Source: Megachile rotundata
Taxonomy: Eukaryota; Arthropoda; Insecta; Hymenoptera; Megachilidae
Assembly: GCF_050947335.1 (NCBI RefSeq)
Contig: NC_134995.1
Coordinates: 9,648,501 to 9,712,500, forward strand
Length of the DNA: 64,000 nt
Reading direction: 5' to 3'
Shown here: positions 62,130 to 64,000 of the stretch, piece after piece
How positions within the stretch are numbered: the first letter of the stretch is position 1
Layout of the letters: each line of letters starts with the position of its first letter
The notes under the pieces: model-generated
What the model was told of the DNA's origin: nothing
What the model saw: the letters and a program-made list of their open reading frames with translations, nothing else
Database searches by the model: none
Position numbers and translations under genes: made by a program

Positions 62130-62475
62130 TGATTGTTAAATGAAGGTCTTAATGATTGAAAATCAATTATCAATTTTATATTGGAAAAACAATAATTGAA
62201 AATCAAACAAAAATTTCCAATTGTAGGATTTGTCAATTGAGAGCCAAATAGTGATTTTCAATTAAAAGTTTTTTTCATTTGATAATCCATATTTGTGGAC
62301 TTTATTTGACTTCAATTTTAACCTTAACCCTTTAAGGTAAGTTAAGAAAATATTAACCTCAAAAATTTTAGGTAAATTAATCAGGTTAAGAAATAATTAT
62401 AGAACATAACCTTATATTAACATAAGAAATTTAAGATAAATTAATAAAATTAATAGATAAGTGTAGAAAGAAAGA
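62130..62475 (-). repeat. Inverted, diverged copies of modules A and B
   Basis: Positions 62130-62290 align, reverse-complemented, with the 162-bp unit (for example TTGTTTGATTTTCAATTA). Positions 62300-62475 align, reverse-complemented, with the 82-bp unit (AACCTCAAAAATTTTAGG, TAAATTAATCAGGTTAAG). The order A then B is kept while each module is flipped. Confidence 0.75.
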
Positions 62476-63399
62476 ATCATAACCTGTATCTTTATTAATA
62501 TAAATTATAAACATGTATATGTCATTCTCCCTATGACAGTGTTACAATATATTTTAATAATACATTCATCTTCATTTTTAATAAAACCCAAAAAATGAAG
62601 TACTATCCTTACTTCTCTTACGTGCATACAAATACAATCTTCACCATACATAACCTCGCATAACCATACATAATCACACATCATAAATAACCATACATGT
62701 ACTGTACCAATGACAAACTATCACATTTTTCATACCAATATACATATTTTTTATTTCACCCAAAAGCAATTATTCAATCAAGAATTAAAAGCAAGAGTAA
62801 ATATAAAAGTGAATGGTGGTAAAAGCATAATAACAAAATGGTGATCCAATTCCCCAAAATGGCCATATCAGCTGATGCCCAACCGCCATAATTTCGTGAA
62901 TTCGGTCGACCATAGCCGACAACAAGATTATATGGCCTTCGTGATGAATGGCCGAGGAAAATGTAATCCGAGTCTCGGCTGACCAGCGTTTTTAATTAAT
63001 AAAGCATGCCTGGAATAACCGAGCTATTTTTCCCCCCGCTTTTATGCGGAAACTCACGCGTCGTCGCACCGAGATACCGTCATTTTCTGCGTCATCTTGC
63101 ACGCGTTTATTATGCAGCTTGGATCGAGTCGTTCGCTTTCTGCTCGTTACTTACGCGTGCCTTAATTAACCTGTTAACGCACCGTCAAAAGCGTCTTCTG
63201 AGAACAATCCAAGTAGTGTGATGACGTAAGCTTCCTTCGATTGAGAGGCAATTTACTGTAGAAGAAAGTGTTGCTAGAACACAGGGGGAATGAACTGTGC
63301 GTGGATGGAGAGATGTTGGAGGAGATTTGGGTTGGTAATTTAGGGGATACGTGTAGGAAGGTTTTGGGGGTTTTAGGTCACTTTTTTTTTTAAGGTATG
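62476..63399. other. Non-repetitive DNA; possible conserved block 62840-63220
   Basis: AT-rich to 62830 with short CATAACCATACATAA runs. Positions 62840-63220 are unique, CpG-rich, with TTTTTAATTAATAAAGCATG and similar sites and no convincing frame (71 codons at 63006-63221). It reads like regulatory or conserved non-coding DNA; inference only. Confidence 0.35.
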
Positions 63400-64000
63400 A
63401 AGTGGGAATTCGGGGATTTGGGGATTTAGGGATTTGGCGGATTTTAGTGGAAATTTTGGGATTTGAGGATTTGGGATTTTGAGGATTGAGGGAATTTAGG
63501 GAATTGGGGATTTGGGGATTTGGGGATTTGGGGATTTGGGGATTTGGGGATTTGGGGATTTGGGGATTTAGGGATTTGGGGATTGGGAGATTTAGGGATT
63601 TGGGAGTTTGAGAATTTGGGGATTTAGGGACTTGGGAGTGCGGACATGTAGGTACCTTAGCATTTCGGTATTTGGGGATTTGAGAATTTGGGAATTTGGG
63701 AATTGGAGAATTGAGGAATTCGGGAGTTGTGTAATTGGGATTTTAGGGATTTGGGAATTATGGAGTTGGGGAATTCTGGAATTGGGGAATTATGGAATTG
63801 GGAAATTGAGGAATTGGGGAATTGGGGAATTGGGGAATTGGGGAATTAGGGAATTGTGGAATTGGGAATTTAGAGATTTGGGAATTATGGAATTGGAAAA
63901 TAATGGAATTGGTAAATTATGAAATTGGGGAATTATGGAATTGGGAAATTATGGAATTGGGGTATCATGGAATTGGAAAATTATAGAATTGAAAAATTAT
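63400..64000 (+). repeat. 8-bp GGGGATTT / GGGGAATT array
   Basis: GGGGATTT octamers (eight uninterrupted at 63506-63570) pass into GGGGAATT and TATGGAATTGGGAAAT at the right. It runs off the end of the window. The G4 runs with four-base loops make it a strong G-quadruplex candidate. Confidence 0.92.

Noticed and set aside
1..64000. Coding remnants of retroelements, DNA transposases or viruses
   Set aside because: No reverse transcriptase, integrase, transposase or viral motif was seen in the translated frames outside repeats.

Overview
No protein-coding or RNA gene could be supported in this window. It looks like intergenic or long-intron DNA from an insect nuclear genome, most likely a hymenopteran such as a bee. 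The reasons are an AT-rich background that is not depleted in CpG, tandem runs of the pentamer TTAGG (the usual insect telomere unit), many dispersed AACCTAACCT-like blocks, and one short TA-flanked terminal-inverted-repeat element of mariner type. The taxon is an inference; nothing here identifies a species.

By a rough tally, close to half of the 64 kb is tandem repeat, in more than thirty blocks separated by 0.3-1.9 kb of non-repetitive DNA. Three groups dominate. (1) G-rich/C-rich or AT-rich arrays built on 8, 9, 16, 32 or 48 bp periods (120-540, 3875-4895, 7145-8185, 10298-11050, 11870-12595, 13345-14456, 15660-16440, 22740-23530, 24100-24390, 28485-28850, 29640-30045, 38230-39140, 46990-47757, 51510-52540, 55980-57220, 59125-59900, 63400-64000). 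(2) A 15/30 bp superfamily marked by the palindrome ACGCGT in seven arrays (19480-21775, 25030-25970, 26820-27705, 31100-31965, 34858-36540, 41180-41965, 43140-44100). (3) Satellite-like longer units: about 186 bp (2400-3290), 182 bp (26560-27975, split by an ACGCGT array), 188 bp (53960-55230), about 130 bp (45500-46145), 162 bp and 82 bp (60722-61560), and 35 bp (5395-6060).

A recurring theme is that the same repeat appears twice in opposite orientation around a short unique spacer: 12-14 kb, 22-24 kb, 41-44 kb (where about 190 bp of unique flank is inverted too), 56-60 kb and 60.7-62.5 kb. Several arrays have higher-order structure with near-identical large units (287, 617, 370, 289 and 229 bp), which points to recent expansion.

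Many long open frames (up to 641 codons, often on both strands at once) lie inside arrays. They are by-products of stop-free repeat units and are not reported as genes. The unique spacers carry only short frames (up to 161 codons) with no recognisable domain. Some spacers are CpG-rich with dense TAAT-type sites and could be conserved regulatory DNA, but that needs comparative data. No tRNA, rRNA, CRISPR array or intact transposase/reverse transcriptase was seen.
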